Assembly (NCBI RefSeq): GCF_000834655.1
Contig: NZ_JXQQ01000135.1
Coordinates: 39,571 to 103,570 of the forward strand
Reading direction: 5' to 3'
Length of the DNA stretch: 64,000 nucleotides
DNA from: Variovorax paradoxus
GTDB lineage: Bacteria; Pseudomonadota; Gammaproteobacteria; Burkholderiales; Burkholderiaceae_C
The translations under genes and the position numbers were made by a program. Positions within the stretch are counted from its first letter, which is position 1. Each line of letters starts with the position of its first letter. Below are positions 18,366 to 26,654 of the stretch, piece by piece. The notes under the pieces are model-generated. The model worked only from the letters and a program-made list of their open reading frames with translations. It searched no databases and was not told where the DNA came from.

Positions 18366-20738
18366 ATGACACCCACCGCCCACTCGCCCCCCGAAAGCTT
18401 CGTCCTGCTGGATGCCTGGTGGCGTGCCGCCAACTACCTGTCTGCGGGGCAGATCTACCTCATGGGCAACCCGCTGCTGCGCGAGCCGCTCGTGCTCGCG
18501 CACATCAAGCCGCGCCTGCTGGGCCATTGGGGCACCACGCCGGGCCTGAACTTCATCTATGCGCACATGAACCGCGCGATCAACGCGCGCGACCTCGACG
18601 CGATCTTCGTCGCCGGCCCGGGCCACGGCGGGCCGGGCGTGGTGGCCAGCACCTACCTGGAGGGCACCTACACCGAGGTCTATCCGCACATCTCGCGCGA
18701 CACGCTGGGCCTGGAGCGGCTGTTCACGCAGTTCTCGTTCCCGGGCGGCATCCCGAGCCATGTGTCGCCCGAAACGCCGGGCTCGATCCACGAGGGCGGC
18801 GAGCTGGGTTACTCGCTGCTGCATGCGTTCGGCGCGGTGTTCGACAACCCGGACCTCCTGGCCTGCTGCGTCATCGGCGACGGCGAGGCGGAGACCGGCG
18901 CGCTCGCGGCGAGCTGGCACTCGAACAAGTTCCTGAACCCGGCGCGCGACGGCGCCGTGCTGCCCATCCTGCACCTGAACGGCTACAAGATCGCCGGCCC
19001 GACCGTGCTGGCGCGCATCGGCGACGAACAGCTCACGCAGCTCATGCGCGGCTGCGGCTACGAGCCGCACTTCGTCTCGGGCCACGAGCCGGAGGCCATG
19101 CACCGCCTCATGGCGACGGCCATGGACGCATCGCTCGACGCGATCCGGGCGATCCAGGTGCAGGCCCGCTCCGACGGCTTCGGCACGCGGCACCGCTGGC
19201 CCATGATCGTGCTGCGTTCACCCAAGGGCTGGACCGGCCCGAAGACGGTGGACGGCGTGGCGATCGAGGGCACGCAGCGCGCCCACCAGGTGCCGCTCAC
19301 GGGCTTTGCCGACAAGCCGGCTCACATCGCGCTGCTGCAGGAATGGATGCAAAGCTACAGGCCCGAAGAGCTGTTCGATGCCGACGGCGCGTTGCGCGCG
19401 GACATCGCCGCGCTCGCACCCCGGGCCGAGCGCCGCATGAGCGCCAACCCGCACGCCAACGGCGGCCTGCTGCTCAAGAACCTCAAGCTGCCGGACTTCC
19501 GCGACTACGCGGTGGCCGTGCCCAGGCCCGGCGCCGTCGATGCCGAGGCCACGCGCGTCATGGGCGAATTCCTGCGCGACGTGATGCGGCTGAACGAAGG
19601 CGACCGCAACTTCCGGCTGATGGGCCCCGACGAGACCGCCTCGAACCGCCTGGGCGCCGTCTTCGAGGTGAGCAACCGCACGTCGACCGCCGACATCCTG
19701 CCGGGCGACGACCACGTGGCGCCCGACGGCCGCGTGATGGAAGTGCTCAGCGAGCATCTCTGCCAGGGCTGGCTCGAAGGCTACCTGCTCACCGGCCGGC
19801 ACGGGTTCTTCTCGTGCTACGAGGCCTTCATCCACATCGTCGATTCGATGGTCAACCAGCATGCCAAGTGGCTGAAGGTGACGCGAGGCATCCCCTGGCG
19901 GCGGCCCATCGCGTCGCTGAACTACCTGCTCACCAGCCACGTCTGGCGGCAGGACCACAACGGCTTCAGCCACCAGGACCCGGGCTTCATCGACCACGTG
20001 GTCAACAAGAAGGCCGAGGTGGTGCGCGTGTACCTGCCGCCCGACGCCAACACGCTGCTGTCGGTGGCGGACCATTGCCTGCGCAGCCGCAACTACGTCA
20101 ACGTGATCGTGGCCGGCAAGCAGCCCGAGGCGCAGTGGCTCGACATCGCGGCCGCCGAGCGGCACTGCAGCGTGGGCCTGGGCATCTGGGACTGGGCCAG
20201 CAACGACGCCGGCGTCTCGCCCGACGTGGTGATGGCCTGCGCCGGCGACGTGCCGACGCTGGAGACGATGGCGGCGGTGGAACTGCTGCGCACGCTGCTG
20301 CCGGACCTGAAGGTGCGCGTGGTGAACGTGGTCGACCTGATGGCGCTGGAATCGCCTTCGGGCCATCCCCACGGACTGCCGGACGCGGTCTTCGATTCGA
20401 TCTTCAGCACCGAGGCGCCCGTCATCTTCGCGTTCCACGGGTATCCGGCGTTGATCCACCGGCTCACCTACAAGCGGCGCAACCATGCCAACTTCCATGT
20501 CCACGGCTACCTGGAAGAAGGCACCACCACCACGCCCTTCGACATGACGGTGCTCAACCGGCTCGACCGCTTTCACCTGGCGGCCGATGCCATCGACCGC
20601 GTGCCGCGCCTGCGCGACACCGCGGGCCATGTGCAGCAGCACCTGCGCGACCGGTTGCTGGACCACCGGGCCTACATCACCCGGCACGGGGAAGACATGC
20701 CCGAGATCCGCAACTGGCGATGGGCCGGCCCGGCCTGA
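18366..20738 (+). CDS. xfp: Xylulose-5-phosphate/fructose-6-phosphate phosphoketolase
   Basis: This 790-residue thiamine-diphosphate enzyme cleaves xylulose 5-phosphate (and usually fructose 6-phosphate) with phosphate to acetyl phosphate. Family landmarks are LLGHWGTTPGLNFIYAH, GPGHGGPGVVA, the SFPGGIPSHVSPETPGSIHE region, the diphosphate-binding GDGEAETG, and YEAFIHIVDSM with HQDPGFIDH in the C-terminal half. Its length matches the family. ATG 18366 was chosen because the family begins shortly before the LDAWWRAANYLS segment. There is no acetate kinase or transketolase nearby, so it stands alone. The downstream DUF1275 gene is convergent. Confidence 0.95.
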   Translation: MTPTAHSPPESFVLLDAWWRAANYLSAGQIYLMGNPLLREPLVLAHIKPRLLGHWGTTPGLNFIYAHMNRAINARDLDAIFVAGPGHGGPGVVASTYLEGTYTEVYPHISRDTLGLERLFTQFSFPGGIPSHVSPETPGSIHEGGELGYSLLHAFGAVFDNPDLLACCVIGDGEAETGALAASWHSNKFLNPARDGAVLPILHLNGYKIAGPTVLARIGDEQLTQLMRGCGYEPHFVSGHEPEAMHRLMATAMDASLDAIRAIQVQARSDGFGTRHRWPMIVLRSPKGWTGPKTVDGVAIEGTQRAHQVPLTGFADKPAHIALLQEWMQSYRPEELFDADGALRADIAALAPRAERRMSANPHANGGLLLKNLKLPDFRDYAVAVPRPGAVDAEATRVMGEFLRDVMRLNEGDRNFRLMGPDETASNRLGAVFEVSNRTSTADILPGDDHVAPDGRVMEVLSEHLCQGWLEGYLLTGRHGFFSCYEAFIHIVDSMVNQHAKWLKVTRGIPWRRPIASLNYLLTSHVWRQDHNGFSHQDPGFIDHVVNKKAEVVRVYLPPDANTLLSVADHCLRSRNYVNVIVAGKQPEAQWLDIAAAERHCSVGLGIWDWASNDAGVSPDVVMACAGDVPTLETMAAVELLRTLLPDLKVRVVNVVDLMALESPSGHPHGLPDAVFDSIFSTEAPVIFAFHGYPALIHRLTYKRRNHANFHVHGYLEEGTTTTPFDMTVLNRLDRFHLAADAIDRVPRLRDTAGHVQQHLRDRLLDHRAYITRHGEDMPEIRNWRWAGPA

Positions 20739-20751
20739 CGATCCCGTTCGA

Positions 20752-21525
20752 CTATCCGCGCCCCTGGCCCTTCGCAAAGCGCAGCAGGGCCCTGCTGCGC
20801 GGCAGGTCGCGCATGAAGGGCGGAATCGACAGCGCCAGCAGCAGCGCGGCCAGCGGCACCACGCACACGAAGCCGACGTACTTGAAGCCCAGCGCACCCA
20901 CGACGCCGCCGAGCACGAACATGCCGATCAGTCCGGCAGCCCTGTGCATGCGGCCGCGGTCGTGGTGGACCGCGGCCGCGTGCTCGGTCTTTCCGTTCCA
21001 GTAGAGCAGCTTGCCGATCTCCATTCCGAGGTCGGTGATGTTGCCCGTCATGTGCGTGGTCCGGATGCTGCCTCCGGAGGTCTTCGAGGCGACCGCATTC
21101 TGCAATCCCATGATGAAGGACAGCAGCAGCACGGTGAGCGGCACCGCGAACGGCGTGGCCCAGGTGAGCGTCACGGCGCCCATGAGGCCGAAGGGAAACA
21201 TCAGCGCGGCTTCGAGCAGGAGCGGCAGCGCGTACACGCTGTGCATGCGATGCTGCCGGCCCCAGTTCACCAGCACCGCGCACACCGCCGCGCCCGAAAG
21301 AAACGCCAGCACGGCCCCCATCGCATTGAGCAATAGCCGCGTGTTGCCCCGCACGAGGCCGTCGGCCAGTTGCGACGCGAACCCGGTCATGTGCGAGGTG
21401 TACATGTGCAACACCAGGAACCCACCCGCGTTCACCGCGCCGGCATTGAAGGCCAGCAGGAGGCCCAGCGCCCTGTTCGTCGAGGGGGCGCGGTGTCGGC
21501 TGGTCAGGAATCGCAGTCTGCGCAT
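20752..21525 (-). CDS. DUF1275 (YoaK-like) membrane protein
   Basis: This 257-residue protein has about six membrane helices. It shows the DUF1275 pattern: NAGAVNAGGFLVLHMYTSHM near the N-terminus, then IMGLQNAVASKTSGGSIRTT and HMTGNITDLG. The role is unknown; members are often annotated as YoaK family or small-molecule permeases. ATG 21525 is preferred because AGGAG lies ten bases upstream, against a 5'-longer frame without such a site. It ends 13 bases from the phosphoketolase stop, in convergent orientation. Confidence 0.85.
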   Translation of the reverse strand: MRRLRFLTSRHRAPSTNRALGLLLAFNAGAVNAGGFLVLHMYTSHMTGFASQLADGLVRGNTRLLLNAMGAVLAFLSGAAVCAVLVNWGRQHRMHSVYALPLLLEAALMFPFGLMGAVTLTWATPFAVPLTVLLLSFIMGLQNAVASKTSGGSIRTTHMTGNITDLGMEIGKLLYWNGKTEHAAAVHHDRGRMHRAAGLIGMFVLGGVVGALGFKYVGFVCVVPLAALLLALSIPPFMRDLPRSRALLRFAKGQGRG

Positions 21526-21585
21526 GGGTGGGCGGCTCCTTGGGGTGGCGCCCATTCTTGCGCGCACCGGGCTGCGGCCGCAATC

Positions 21586-21807
21586 CTATTGGCGCTGCCT
21601 GGCAGCGGACAGTCCCTTGGCCGTGACGCGCATGACCGTCGCCTGTCCCGAATAAACGGGTCGTCCTCGCTCGTGCCGCACGGGCGGAAGGTCTGCCTCG
21701 ATCAGCTGCGCGGTGCGGAGCACGTCGCACTTTTCTATGTCGCTCGGGTCGTCGATCGTCAAGGGGAGCTGCGCGCAGCAAAGACGACTGAGCAATGTCA
21801 TCGGCAT
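21586..21807 (-). CDS. Small hypothetical protein, 73 aa
   Basis: This is a 73-residue frame starting MPMTLLSRLCCAQLPLTIDD. An AAGGGA motif lies about ten bases before the ATG. Its composition (acidic middle, basic C-terminus, few rare codons) looks more like a real protein than the flanking frames do. The pattern suggests a small winged-helix-like or phage-type regulatory protein, but I cannot assign a family. It lies between the DUF1275 gene and the divergent Crp-type regulators. Confidence 0.5.
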   Translation of the reverse strand: MPMTLLSRLCCAQLPLTIDDPSDIEKCDVLRTAQLIEADLPPVRHERGRPVYSGQATVMRVTAKGLSAARQRQ

Positions 21808-22055
21808 CTGGATTCCCTTCGATCGTTCGCGAATCGTCCCTCCCGCCTCACCTCCTGTCGCATCGCCGCACCAGGTCGGGGTGATGGGCTGAACCTGCTC
21901 TTCAGGGCTGCCATGGCGTTCTCCAATCGAGGGAGGCGTGCGGCCCACACTACCTCCACAGCACCGGTTGCACTGTTCGCCAGCGCACACTGGCATGCGG
22001 AAAGACCTCGCGCCTGTGTGCGGCACCGCACAGACGGCAAGGCATCGGCCCCAAA

Positions 22056-22826
22056 ATGATGTGCACTTTGGAATCCGCTCCTGCCATGGCATCGTCCCCG
22101 CCCTCGTCTTCAACGCATCCAGCCGCGGCGCGCAACGGTCTCCTGCAGGTCATGCCCGCGGACGTGCTCCAGGGCCTGACGCCGCTTCTCGAACTGGTGT
22201 CGCTGAAGCTGGGCGAGGTGCTCTACGAGTCGGGCGTCGTGCAGCAGTACGTCTATTTCCCGACCGACTGCATCGTCTCGCTGCTGTACGTGCTGGAGAA
22301 CGGGCAATCGGCCGAGATCGCCGTGGTCGGGTTCGAAGGGATGGTGGGCGTTTCGCTGTTGATGGGCGGGGGCAGCACGCCCAACCGCGCGGTGGTGCAG
22401 AGCGCAGGCCATGCCTATCGCCTGAGTGCCGGCCACGTCAAGCAGCTGACCGACAACGGCGGCCCCCTGCTGCACCTGCTGCTGCGCTACACGCAGTCTC
22501 TCATCACGCAGATGTCCCAGACGGCGGTCTGCAACCGGCATCACTCGCTGGAGCAGCAGCTGTGCCGCTGGCTGCTGCTGAGCCTGGACCGGCTGCACGG
22601 CAACGAACTGGTGATGACGCAGGAGCTGATCGCCAACATGCTCGGTGTGCGGCGCGAAGGCGTGACGGAGGCGGCCGGAAAGCTGCAGCGCATGAACCTC
22701 ATCAAGTATTCGCGAGGCCACATCACCGTGCTGGACCGCCTCGGCCTGGAAAAGCAGGTGTGCGAATGCTATGAAGTCGTGAAGCGCGAAACGGATAGGC
22801 TGCTGCCCCGCGAGCCGGCAACCTGA
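22056..22826 (+). CDS. Crp/Fnr-family transcriptional regulator (first of tandem pair)
   Basis: This 256-residue protein has a cyclic-nucleotide-binding-type beta barrel (LGEVLYESGVVQQYVYFPTD, then IAVVGFEGMVGVSLLMG) and a C-terminal winged helix (ELIANMLGVRREGVTEAAGKL). The phosphate-binding cassette of true cAMP receptors is missing, as in the subgroup of Crp-like proteins whose ligand is unknown. The start is uncertain: ATG at 22056, 22059 or 22086 are all possible, with no strong ribosome site. It is 118 bases upstream of a paralogue in the same direction. Confidence 0.85.
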   Translation: MMCTLESAPAMASSPPSSSTHPAAARNGLLQVMPADVLQGLTPLLELVSLKLGEVLYESGVVQQYVYFPTDCIVSLLYVLENGQSAEIAVVGFEGMVGVSLLMGGGSTPNRAVVQSAGHAYRLSAGHVKQLTDNGGPLLHLLLRYTQSLITQMSQTAVCNRHHSLEQQLCRWLLLSLDRLHGNELVMTQELIANMLGVRREGVTEAAGKLQRMNLIKYSRGHITVLDRLGLEKQVCECYEVVKRETDRLLPREPAT

Positions 22827-22944
22827 TCCGGCGGCGGCCGCAGCCATTCGGTTGGTACGCCTGCGCACAGACGCGGGTAGGGGCGGCAGCAACAATGCGC
22901 CGCTTGCGCATTTCCGCGCTGCCGTTCTCCAACAGGCGGTTTCC

Positions 22945-23652
22945 GTGACATCAGCCCCGATCCGCCCCGTCCTCAATCGATTGCTCGAAGCGCTTCCGCT
23001 CGCCGACAGGGCCCACCTGCTCGAGAGATGCGACAGCGTGCACCTGGCCACCGCCCAGATCCTCTACGAGCCGGGCGATGTCATTCATCACATCCACTTT
23101 CCCACCAGCGCCTTTGTCTCGCTGGTGTCCACTGCGGACGGCCACGACGGCCTGCAGACCGGGATGGTGGGCAACGAGGGCGCCCTGGGCTACGAGCTGT
23201 CGCTGGATGTGCAGAGCGCGCCGCTGCGGGCGCTGGTGCAGGGGGCCGGCAAGGCGTGGCGCCTGACGGCGCAGTCGTTCGCCCAGGAACTGGAGCAGAA
23301 CACGATGCTCAAGCGCATCCTCAACCGCTACGTGTGCGTGCTCCTGATGGAGTTCGGCCGTTCGGGCCTGTGCAACCGCTTCCACCAGATCGAGGAGCGC
23401 CTGGCGCGATGGCTGCTGACGACGCAGGATTGCGCGCATTCCACGCACCTTGCGCTGACCCATGAAGTGCTGGGCCGCATGCTGGGCGTGCGCCGGGTCG
23501 GCATCACCAATGCCGCGACGGCGCTGCATACGCGCCGGCTCATCGATTACCGCCGAGGGGTGATCACCATCACGGACCGCCAAGGGCTGGAGAACGCGGC
23601 GTGCGACTGCTACCGGGCCAACCGGCGCAGCTACGCGCACCTGATCACTTAG
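22945..23652 (+). CDS. Crp/Fnr-family transcriptional regulator (second of tandem pair)
   Basis: This 235-residue paralogue of the preceding gene has the sensor barrel ILYEPGDVIHHIHFPTSAFVS, then GMVGNEGALGYELSL, and the winged helix EVLGRMLGVRRVGITNAATAL. A GTG at 22945 preceded by AGGCGG is preferred. A TTG at 22852 would add 31 residues unlike the family N-terminus. The HTH helices LGVRR-VGIT and LGVRR-EGVT of the two neighbours are nearly identical, so they may share operator sequences. The ligand is unknown. Confidence 0.84.
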   Translation: MTSAPIRPVLNRLLEALPLADRAHLLERCDSVHLATAQILYEPGDVIHHIHFPTSAFVSLVSTADGHDGLQTGMVGNEGALGYELSLDVQSAPLRALVQGAGKAWRLTAQSFAQELEQNTMLKRILNRYVCVLLMEFGRSGLCNRFHQIEERLARWLLTTQDCAHSTHLALTHEVLGRMLGVRRVGITNAATALHTRRLIDYRRGVITITDRQGLENAACDCYRANRRSYAHLIT

Positions 23653-23702
23653 TTGGAGCCGGCTTCCACGGGCGGCCAGCGAGGGCGTAACGCGGGGCCT
23701 TG

Positions 23703-23966
23703 TTATCCCAGGCGGGATTTTTCGCGCGCTTCGGCCATGTGCTGCAGTGCCGCTTCGAGCATGGGCCAGTTGGCGAAGGCGTACACCCGCTCCGTCGGGT
23801 CCCACTTTCCGCCGAACTCCTCGAGGATGCTCGCGGATGCCGAGACACTCCCCAGCAGGGCGGGCTTGTTGCGGCTCCCGGATTCCTCCAGCTCGCCGAC
23901 AGCACAGCCGAGCCTGGCTGCAAGGCTCTGGGCCCGATCGGTGCCATGAGGTGGAGGAAGAAACAT
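23703..23966 (-). CDS. Small hypothetical protein, 87 aa
   Basis: This 87-residue frame starts MFLPPPHGTDRAQSLAARLG and includes GKWDPTERVYAFANWPMLEA. The Trp-, Phe- and Tyr-containing C-terminal half and the normal third-position GC bias suggest a real gene. The N-terminus may be longer, because the frame stays open upstream without a clear ribosome site. No family was recognised. It follows, on the same strand, the esterase gene 24056-25165 after 89 bases. Confidence 0.45.
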   Translation of the reverse strand: MFLPPPHGTDRAQSLAARLGCAVGELEESGSRNKPALLGSVSASASILEEFGGKWDPTERVYAFANWPMLEAALQHMAEAREKSRLG

Positions 23967-24055
23967 GGCGCCGATTTTCGCCGAGATCGTCGCGAGCGCC
24001 GTAAGGCAAGCGCTGAAATGGCCCGCAAGGATGACGCGATCCCGCGGACCCCGGG

Positions 24056-25165
24056 TCACTCCTTGGCAGCGTCGTCCAGTCGATGGGCCAGGAAGAACCG
24101 CAGCATCTCGCGGCTGGCATCGACGCCATCGGGCTGCGTGTAGCTGCCTTCCGCGCTGCCACCCGACCACGCATGGCCCGCGGCATGAAGACGCCAGTGC
24201 TCGGAATCGCCGCGGCCGGCGAATGCGGGGTAGAGCGTTCGCGTGAACCGCCGGCCCGAGGGTGACCGGCCTTCGGTCGCCGGCCCGGGCGGCGAGCCGG
24301 CCAGCACGGCCATTCCGTTGTTCGCATGGACCGTCGTGTCGGCATCCCCGTGGAAAACGATGGTCGGGCGTGCGGTGGCGGCTTCATCGCGCCGAACGGC
24401 CGGCGCGCCGGTCCGCATCGCGTTCAGCGCCGACATCATGTCGTGCGCGGCGCCATGCGGCAGCCCCGAATGCACCCCGACCGCCGCGTACACATCGGGG
24501 TAGCAATGGCCCAGCACGTCCGCCATCGCGCCGCCGGCCGACAGGCCCGCCACGTAGACCCGGTGGCGGTCTGCATGCTCCTGCTGCGTGACGTGCTGGG
24601 TGAGCGCAGCCAGCAAGGCCGGCTCGCCCCGGCCGCGCTGCTGGTGCTGCGACTTGAACCAGTTCCAGCATTTCTGGCCGTTGGCCCGCTGCGCCTGTTC
24701 GGGGTAGAGCACGATGGCCCCGGCTTCGCGTGCGAGGGCGTTCATGCGCGTGCCCGCCGCGAAGTCCGCCGCACCCTGGGTACACCCGTGGAGCATCACG
24801 ACCAACGGTCGCGCGGCGGCGGGCTGCCCGGGCATGTCCGCCGGCACGAAGAGCATGTAGTCGACCGTGCGGCCCTGGTGCGCGAAGCTGCCCCGGGTCC
24901 ATCGGTCGGCGGCGTTCGATTCGCGCGGCGAGGGCGCCTTCGTTTCGGGCGCGGTCTCGACCACGCGTGTCTCGACGTCGATCACATCCGCCTCGGCCGG
25001 CGGCGCGTCGGGTGCGACCGTCGAGGCCGTTGAGGCCGGTGAGGCCGGCCTCGGTTCGGCTGCACCGCGCAATGCGCGCTGGATCGCTTCGGTGGCCTCG
25101 GACAGCCGGCCGCTGCGTGTGAGATGGGCGGCCTCGTTCATCAGGCCCGCGAAAAGTGGATTCAT
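24056..25165 (-). CDS. PHB-depolymerase-family esterase (LpqC type)
   Basis: This 369-residue alpha/beta hydrolase is of the esterase_PHB family. VVMLHGCTQGAADFAAGTRM forms the oxyanion region, the nucleophile is AGLSAGGAM (Ser209), the acidic residue is probably in FHGDADTTVH, and the His is in LHAAGHAWSGG. The first 85 residues are a helical, Ala-rich extension, and there is no obvious export signal, so intracellular polyhydroxyalkanoate or other ester cleavage is likely. I chose ATG 25165; upstream codons run into the next gene's region. It lies 29 bases after the ribbon-helix-helix gene and is probably cotranscribed with it. Confidence 0.86.
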   Translation of the reverse strand: MNPLFAGLMNEAAHLTRSGRLSEATEAIQRALRGAAEPRPASPASTASTVAPDAPPAEADVIDVETRVVETAPETKAPSPRESNAADRWTRGSFAHQGRTVDYMLFVPADMPGQPAAARPLVVMLHGCTQGAADFAAGTRMNALAREAGAIVLYPEQAQRANGQKCWNWFKSQHQQRGRGEPALLAALTQHVTQQEHADRHRVYVAGLSAGGAMADVLGHCYPDVYAAVGVHSGLPHGAAHDMMSALNAMRTGAPAVRRDEAATARPTIVFHGDADTTVHANNGMAVLAGSPPGPATEGRSPSGRRFTRTLYPAFAGRGDSEHWRLHAAGHAWSGGSAEGSYTQPDGVDASREMLRFFLAHRLDDAAKE

Positions 25166-25194
25166 TGGATGGGCCCAGGTTAGGTGATGGGTGG

Positions 25195-25623
25195 TTAGCG
25201 GATGCGTCCTGCCAGCGCGGCCTTGACGGCCGGTGACGCGTGAAGGGCGCCGAGCACGGTGAGCGAATCGATGGTCGCCTTGGCGAGCGCGGCGCTGACG
25301 TCGGGTGCGATGACGGCAAGGCCCAGCACGCGGATCTGGAGCGTCTCGCCCGCGGCGCGAACGGCTTCCAGGTCTGCCGCCGAGAAGCTTTGCAGCCCCA
25401 GCACCAGCATCTTTCGCGATGCCGCCTGGCGCAGCACGTCGGCATGGGTTGCCAGGTGGGTGCGGATCGCCGTGCGGATGAAGTCCGTGCGATTCGAATA
25501 GAAACCTTCGGCCACCAGCAGGTCGACATGCCCGAGGTCGACGAAGCCCATGTTGATGGTGATCTTCTCGGACTCGGGCGTCTTGATGGCAACCGGCAGC
25601 GGGGCAGTGGTCTTGGATGGCAT
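25195..25623 (-). CDS. CopG/ribbon-helix-helix-type DNA-binding protein
   Basis: This 142-residue protein has an N-terminal ribbon-helix-helix pattern: a beta strand ITINMGFVDLGHVDLLV, then FYSNRTDFIRTAIRTHL as the two helices. The C-terminal 80 residues (LEAVRAAGETLQIRVLGLAV and the following) are an extension with no assigned function. Such proteins bind paired short repeats and often repress their own operon. The region just upstream holds four copies of a TGGATGG-type heptamer, a fitting autoregulatory site. It is followed by the PHB-type esterase gene on the same strand. Confidence 0.78.
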   Translation of the reverse strand: MPSKTTAPLPVAIKTPESEKITINMGFVDLGHVDLLVAEGFYSNRTDFIRTAIRTHLATHADVLRQAASRKMLVLGLQSFSAADLEAVRAAGETLQIRVLGLAVIAPDVSAALAKATIDSLTVLGALHASPAVKAALAGRIR

Positions 25624-25635
25624 TAGGCATCCTAA

Positions 25636-25675
25636 CACCATCCATATGGATGGTGGATGGATGTTTATTGGATGG
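25636..25675. promoter_or_regulatory. Repeat-rich candidate operator (20-bp palindrome plus direct TGGATGG repeats)
   Basis: A perfect 20-base palindrome, CACCATCCATATGGATGGTG, lies at 25636-25655, 13 bases upstream of the ribbon-helix-helix start. The heptamer TGGATGG occurs at 25647-25653, 25654-25660 and 25669-25675, and its complement occurs at 25638-25644. Tandem and inverted short repeats are what ribbon-helix-helix dimers recognise, so autoregulation is likely by inference. Confidence 0.65.
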
Positions 25676-25739
25676 TGTACATCGAGCCAGGGCCTCTTTG
25701 GCTCGCGATCGCGTCTTTGGTTGGGACTGCCTGGGAGCG

Positions 25740-26585
25740 CTACTCCGGCTTGGGCTCCGCCGTGAGTCGCTTGAACGCGCTGAAGTGCCGTATCGCCATC
25801 TGCTTCCTCCCGGTCTCGGCATAGAGCAGGGCCGCATTGCGGTGCGCATCGAGGAGGCCCGGCTGCAGCTGCAGCGCCTCTTCGTAGCCCGCAAGGGCTC
25901 CGTCGACGTCGCCCATTCCTTCGAGCGCCACGGCCTGGTTGAAATGCATCAGCGGATCGTCGGCACAGAAGCGCAACCCGTCTTCGTAGAGCGCTGCGGC
26001 CACCTCGCACCGGCCGGATTCGCACAGCATGAAGCCGAGGTTCAGGTATGCATGGGCGTACGTGGGGTCGTCTTCCAGGATGCGCCGGTACAGCGCCTCC
26101 GCAGCTTCGGGGCTGGTCTCCTCCAGCGCCTCGGCCTCGGCGAAGCGTGCATCGAGCGCTGCGGCATCGACGACCTGCTGCGGCCGGGGAAAGAAGCGCA
26201 ATGCGCTCTCGTCGCCTGAAGCGATCTGCAGATCGAGCACGAATTGCCCGGTCTGCGGCTCCCATTTCGCGTCGCCGAACCTGACGGTCACGCGGTCGCC
26301 CTCGGCGGTGATCCGCATGCCCTGCAGCGGCTGCGCCTCGGGCACCGTGGCCCTCAGCTGGCGCAGCGCCTTGAGAATCTGCCGCGTCGGAATGCGCGCC
26401 GCGCGCAACTCATGCGCGGACCGAAGGACGACGAGATCCTGGAAGGAGAACTTCCAGACCTTGCCCTGCGCTTTCACCGGCGCCACGAAGCCGAGCTCGA
26501 TGAGCTTGCCGATCGCATGGCGCGACAGTCCGATCGACTGCGACACCCCGCGCAACGACTGCGAAAGATCGGCGGGTGTTTTCAC
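25740..26585 (-). CDS. MerR-like helix-turn-helix protein with TPR repeats
   Basis: In this 281-residue protein, residues 1-75 form a MerR-like winged helix (LSRHAIGKLIELGFVAPV, then KFSFQDLVVLRSAHELRAARI). The C-terminal half carries about three to four tetratricopeptide repeats (AEALYRRILEDDPTYAHAYL, MHFNQAVALEGMGDVDGALA, LLDAHRNAALLYAETGRKQM). The TPR part may bind a protein partner while the N-terminus binds DNA. It sits just downstream of Ku on the same strand (69 bases). A link to DNA repair is only suggestive. Confidence 0.83.
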   Translation of the reverse strand: MKTPADLSQSLRGVSQSIGLSRHAIGKLIELGFVAPVKAQGKVWKFSFQDLVVLRSAHELRAARIPTRQILKALRQLRATVPEAQPLQGMRITAEGDRVTVRFGDAKWEPQTGQFVLDLQIASGDESALRFFPRPQQVVDAAALDARFAEAEALEETSPEAAEALYRRILEDDPTYAHAYLNLGFMLCESGRCEVAAALYEDGLRFCADDPLMHFNQAVALEGMGDVDGALAGYEEALQLQPGLLDAHRNAALLYAETGRKQMAIRHFSAFKRLTAEPKPE

Positions 26586-26654
26586 TTCCTGGTTCCCGGG
26601 CGCGATGCCGGCGACCGCGCAGGAGGGCTGGTCGCCATCGGGTGATGCGGGCCT

